NCBI RefSeq assembly: GCF_006517255.1
Contig: NZ_CP041185.1
Span: forward strand, 1,736,001-1,800,000
Source of the DNA: Janthinobacterium tructae
GTDB lineage: Bacteria; Pseudomonadota; Gammaproteobacteria; Burkholderiales; Burkholderiaceae_D
Direction of reading: 5' to 3'
Length of the DNA: 64,000 nucleotides
Within the stretch, counting starts at the first letter, position 1. Each line of letters starts with the position of its first letter. The position numbers and the translations under genes are program-made. This document shows, piece by piece, positions 60,654 to 64,000 of this stretch. Under the pieces are notes generated by a model, which was not told the origin of the DNA, ran no database searches, and worked only from the letters and a program-made list of their open reading frames with translations.

Positions 60654-62597
60654 TCAGTGCGCCGCGGGGCTCAGGGTGTCGGCGCTGCCGCCCAGGTAGG
60701 CTTCGATCACTTTCGGATCGCTCTGGACAAGCGCGGGTGCGCCTTCGGCGATCTTCTGGCCGAAGTCCAGCACCGTCACCACGTCCGACAGGGCCATCAC
60801 GACGTCCATGTGGTGCTCGATCAGGATGATGGTGATGCCGTGGTCGCGGATCTTGCGGATGATGGCCATCAGCTCCTTGATGTCGGGCGCCGTCAGGCCC
60901 GCCGCCGGTTCGTCGAGCAGCAGCAGGCGCGGATTGAGGCCCAGCGCGCGGCCGATTTCCAGCAGCCGCTGCTTGCCATACGGCAGATTGCGCGCCTCTT
61001 CGTTGGCCAGGTCGGCCAGGCCGACGAATTCGAGGATGCTGGCGGCCCGCTCGCGCGCCAGGCGCTCTTCGCGCTTGTAGCGCGGCGTATGCAGCATCAC
61101 GTCCAGCATCGTCGACTTGAAGGTGTTGTGCAAGCCCACCAGCACGTTTTCGGTGGCCGTCATCTCGCCGAAGAGCTGCACGTTCTGGAAGGTGCGCGCC
61201 ACGCCGCCCAGGGCGATTTCGGACGGCGTGCGGCCGGAAATGACGGCGCCGGCAAATTCCACCTTGCCCGCCGTCGGCTTGTAGATCCCGGTCAGCACAT
61301 TCATCATCGTGCTCTTGCCCGAGCCGTTCGGCCCGATCAAGCCGTGCACTGAGCCTTGTGTGACGTTCAAGTCCACCTGGTTCAGCGCCTTCAGGCCGCC
61401 GAACTGCATCAGCGCCTGCTCCACGCGCAGCAGCGTTTCGCCGCGCTGGCCGCCCTGGGCGTGGTCAAAAGGCGCCACGCCGTGCGAGGCCACCGCCTGC
61501 ACATGGCGCCGGCCCTTGCCCACGAAACTCATCAGGAAGCCGACGATGCCATCCTGCAGGTAATACACGACAAACAGGGTCATCAGGCCGAAAATGGTCA
61601 GGCGCCAGTCGATCATATTGTCCAGTCTATAGGAATACGCGGCCAGGCCGATGGTGGCGACCAGCGGCACGAGCACGCCGCGCACCGTGGAGCGCTTCTT
61701 GGCCAGCATGAAGGCGGAACCGATCACGCCCAGCACGGCGGCAGCCACGGCGATCTTGCGGAACAACTCGATGTCCGCCAGCAGGCTGGGGAGCATGACG
61801 ACGATCAGGGCGCCGAGCAAGGCGCCCGAGCGCGTCTTGCGCCCGCCCATGATGACGGCCAGCAGGAACAGAATGGTCAGCTCGAAGTTGTAGGTATTGG
61901 GAGAAATATATTCTTCCGAATACGCATACAGGCTGCCGGCCAGGCCCGCGAAGCCGGCGCTGATGACAAACGCATACACTTTATAGCGATACACGGACAC
62001 GCCCATGCAGTCCGAGGCGATGGGGCTGTCGCGCAATGCTTCAAACGCCCGCCCCAGGTTCGACTTCAGGATGCGGTGCACGACCACCAGCGAGATCACC
62101 ATCAGCGCGGCGACCATGTAGTAGTACTCCACCTCGCTCAATCTGTGGCCGAACAGGACGGGTTTGTGGATCTTGATGCCCATCGGCCCTTCCGTCAGGA
62201 AGCTCATTTCATTGATCAGGATTTGTATGATGGTGCCGAAAGCCAGGGTCACCATGGCCAGGTACGGCCCCGTCACGCGCAGGGCCGGCAAGGCCAGGAT
62301 GGCGCCGAAGACGGCCGCGCCCACGATGCTGGCGGGAATGGCCAGCCAGAACGACAGGCCCAGCTTGAACACCAGCACGCCCGTGGCATACGAGCCGATG
62401 CCGAACAGGCCCGCGTGGCCCAGCGACACCTGCCCCGTGTAGCCGACGACGATATCGAGGCCGAACAGCAGGATGGCGTAGATCAGGATGGTCTCGGCCA
62501 GGTGGATGTAATACGGATTCGGGATGACAATCGGGAACAGCACGAGCGCGGCCAGGCCCGCCGCGCAGAGCGCCAGCATGGTGAATTTCTTGTTCAT
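60654..62597 (-). CDS. LivM-LivG fusion: permease plus ATPase of branched-chain amino-acid transporter
   Basis: 647 residues, about twice either normal subunit. Residues 1-360 are a LivM permease: IVVGYTGQVSLGHAGLFGIGSYA, LALPALRVTGPYLAMVTLAFGTI and ALRDSPIASDCMGVSVYRYKV. A linker (about 365-395) leads to a LivG ATPase (about 395-640): Walker A LIGPNGSGKSTMMN, TFQNVQLFGEMTATENV Q-loop region, RNLPYGKQRLLEIGRALG in place of the LSGGQ signature (typical of LivG), LLLLDEPAAGL and VLDFGQKIAEGAP. No frameshift is seen at the junction, so it appears to be a genuine fusion. Confidence 0.93.
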   Translation of the reverse strand: MNKKFTMLALCAAGLAALVLFPIVIPNPYYIHLAETILIYAILLFGLDIVVGYTGQVSLGHAGLFGIGSYATGVLVFKLGLSFWLAIPASIVGAAVFGAILALPALRVTGPYLAMVTLAFGTIIQILINEMSFLTEGPMGIKIHKPVLFGHRLSEVEYYYMVAALMVISLVVVHRILKSNLGRAFEALRDSPIASDCMGVSVYRYKVYAFVISAGFAGLAGSLYAYSEEYISPNTYNFELTILFLLAVIMGGRKTRSGALLGALIVVMLPSLLADIELFRKIAVAAAVLGVIGSAFMLAKKRSTVRGVLVPLVATIGLAAYSYRLDNMIDWRLTIFGLMTLFVVYYLQDGIVGFLMSFVGKGRRHVQAVASHGVAPFDHAQGGQRGETLLRVEQALMQFGGLKALNQVDLNVTQGSVHGLIGPNGSGKSTMMNVLTGIYKPTAGKVEFAGAVISGRTPSEIALGGVARTFQNVQLFGEMTATENVLVGLHNTFKSTMLDVMLHTPRYKREERLARERAASILEFVGLADLANEEARNLPYGKQRLLEIGRALGLNPRLLLLDEPAAGLTAPDIKELMAIIRKIRDHGITIILIEHHMDVVMALSDVVTVLDFGQKIAEGAPALVQSDPKVIEAYLGGSADTLSPAAH

Positions 62598-62604
62598 GTG
62601 ATCC

Positions 62605-63495
62605 TCAGACTTTCTTGATCGCGGCTTTGCCGAACAGGCCGGACGGCTTGACGGCCAGCACCAGCAGCAGCAACAGCAGCCCTGGCACTTCCTTGTAGCC
62701 GGTGGAAATGTAATAGCCGGTGGTGGTCTCGGCGATGCCCAGGATCAGGCCGCCGACGATGGCGCCCACGCCCGAGGTCAGCCCGCCGATGATGGCCACC
62801 GCGAACGCCTTCAAGCCCAGCGAGGCGCCCATGGTGGCGCCGGTCAGGGTCAACGGCGCCACCAGCACGCCCGCGAAGGCGGCCGTGGCCGACGACAGCG
62901 CATACGAAAAGGTGATCACCATACCCGTGTTGATGCCCATCAGGCCGGCCGCGTCGCGGTCATTTGCCGTCGCCACCACGGCCTTGCCGTAGATCGACTT
63001 GCGGTTGAACAGCTCGACGGCCAGCATGATGGCCAGCGCGCCGACGATGACGGCCACCTGCATCGGCTGCACATTGGCGCCCAGCACCTTGAACGGTGCG
63101 GCGCTGAGCGGCGACGGGAAGGTCAGGTCGTCCTTGCCCCAGATGTTTTCCGCCACGTTTTTAAAGATGATGGCCAGCGCGATGGTCGACATGATCCAGC
63201 CGAATTCGGACTTGATCTTGATGGCGGGCCGCACGCCTATCCATTCGACGAACACGCCCTGCAAGGCGCCGAAGGCGATGACGATGGGGACCATCAGCAA
63301 ATAGCTCATGTAAGGGCCGCCGTGGATGGTGCCCACCAGCGACAGGCCCACCAGCGCGCCCAGCATCAGGGACTCGCCCTGGCCGAAATTGAGGGTGCCG
63401 GAAGTGGCGAAGGTCAGCTGATAGCCGAAGGCGATGACGGCATAGATCATGCCCAGCGCGACGCCGCTGAAGACAAGCTGCAGGAAGATTTCCAT
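62605..63495 (-). CDS. livH: Branched-chain amino-acid ABC transporter permease LivH
   Basis: 296 residues with about eight membrane helices. LivH hallmarks are the first helix LVFSGVALGMIYAVIAFGYQL, ATSGTLNFGQGESLMLGALVG, VATANDRDAAGLMGINTGMVI and GAIVGGLILGIAETTTGYYI. Forms the membrane pore with the LivM half of the adjacent fusion. The gene lies 7 bases upstream of the fusion gene and 93 bases downstream of the binding-protein gene. Confidence 0.95.
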   Translation of the reverse strand: MEIFLQLVFSGVALGMIYAVIAFGYQLTFATSGTLNFGQGESLMLGALVGLSLVGTIHGGPYMSYLLMVPIVIAFGALQGVFVEWIGVRPAIKIKSEFGWIMSTIALAIIFKNVAENIWGKDDLTFPSPLSAAPFKVLGANVQPMQVAVIVGALAIMLAVELFNRKSIYGKAVVATANDRDAAGLMGINTGMVITFSYALSSATAAFAGVLVAPLTLTGATMGASLGLKAFAVAIIGGLTSGVGAIVGGLILGIAETTTGYYISTGYKEVPGLLLLLLVLAVKPSGLFGKAAIKKV

Positions 63496-63588
63496 GGTGT
63501 TCCCCGGAAGACGGAAGATGAAAAAATGGCCAGTCCTGATTCCTCAAGGCTGGCCATTGCGCGGCTAGATACTGGGAATTAGCCGGAC

Positions 63589-63999
63589 TTATTTGGCGAG
63601 GACGACCTTGCCGTCCTTGACTTCGCCAAACACGGTCAGCTCGGCCGTGATGGCTTCATGGTTGGTCTTGCTGAACGGTTTGTTGTAGGTCGTCACGGCG
63701 CCTTCCACCTTCTCCGTCAGGTTTTCCAGCGCGGCGCGCACTTTCGGGCCATCCGTGCCGCCCGCCTGCTTGAAGGCCGCAGCCAGCAGGTAGATGGAAT
63801 CGTAGCCTTGCGCAGCCGAGACGGCCGACGGCATGCGTCCGCCCGACGGCTTGTAGGCAGCCACATAGGCGTCGATGAAGGCCTTGCGCTTCGGCGTGCT
63901 GGCATCCTGGATGAAGGTTTGCGGCATGCGCGTGCCATTGCCGTTCTTGCCGGCGTTGTCGATGAAGTTACCCATGGCCAGGGTCCAGCTGCCGATCAG
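63589..63999 (-). CDS. Periplasmic branched-chain amino-acid binding protein, C-terminal part
   Basis: The last 136 residues of a LivJ/LivK-type substrate-binding protein; the rest lies beyond the right edge. Seen: TPKRKAFIDAYVAAYKPSGG, SAVSAAQGYDSIYLLAAAF, GTDGPKVRAALENLTEKVEG and a short C-terminal beta strand DGKVVLAK, typical of the family. First gene of the liv operon in transcription order. Ligand (leucine, other branched-chain amino acids, amides) not deducible. Confidence 0.88.
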   Translation of the reverse strand: MIGSWTLAMGNFIDNAGKNGNGTRMPQTFIQDASTPKRKAFIDAYVAAYKPSGGRMPSAVSAAQGYDSIYLLAAAFKQAGGTDGPKVRAALENLTEKVEGAVTTYNKPFSKTNHEAITAELTVFGEVKDGKVVLAK

Positions 64000-64000
64000 C

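Overview
The window is about 64 kb of GC-rich chromosomal DNA from a betaproteobacterium, most likely Oxalobacteraceae (Janthinobacterium/Duganella/Massilia type). This placement is inferred from gene content: a PEP-CTERM protein, an RpfE-type gene beside recJ, LolCE/LolD, a LivM-LivG fusion and a Cpx-like system. No sequence search was possible. No rRNA, tRNA, CRISPR array or intact insertion sequence was seen.

Layout. 1-2929 (minus): an unnamed operon of two paralogous glycine-zipper proteins, an HEVGH putative metalloprotease and a partial beta-sandwich-like protein. 3342-6594 (plus): a DUF1800 lipoprotein and a Tat-exported DUF1501 protein. 6591-7135: a decayed intradiol dioxygenase gene. 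7261-11193: a Cpx-like envelope-stress module (Ser/Gly-rich protein, Spy/CpxP-like protein, cpxR, cpxA, FlxA-like protein) with three GTAAA-N5-GTAAA boxes. 11306-18673: dcd, an alpha/beta hydrolase, a HAD phosphatase, a TSUP transporter, a LysR regulator, a small membrane protein and comEC. 18878-19307: a broken methyltransferase gene. 19423-28692: a ChaN/EreA-like protein, a Suv3-like helicase, an orphan Tae4-like amidase, a PQQ-type sugar dehydrogenase, a TatD nuclease, lolD and two tandem LolC/E permeases.

28797-38054 (minus) is a surface-protein locus. It encodes a complete type I secretion system (ABC transporter, HlyD adaptor, TolC-like protein), a PEP-CTERM protein and an adhesin with six SdrD-type B repeats. 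Then come an RpfE-type gene and recJ, a 119-bp inverted-repeat element, and a c-di-GMP-I riboswitch ahead of a sedolisin-type lipoprotein protease with four Ig-like repeats. A RES-Xre toxin-antitoxin pair and a DUF2288 gene follow. 46556-59531 (minus) is a two-partner secretion locus whose TpsA product is 3761 residues long, with about 27 YDG-type repeats. The window ends in a branched-chain amino-acid ABC transporter operon (liv).

Three separate routes deliver or anchor surface and secreted proteins here: type I secretion, two-partner secretion and PEP-CTERM sorting. Together with the c-di-GMP-controlled protease and the Cpx-like module, they suggest a region devoted to envelope function and surface attachment. 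Three gene remnants show ongoing gene loss: the dioxygenase, the methyltransferase and a livF 3'-end.
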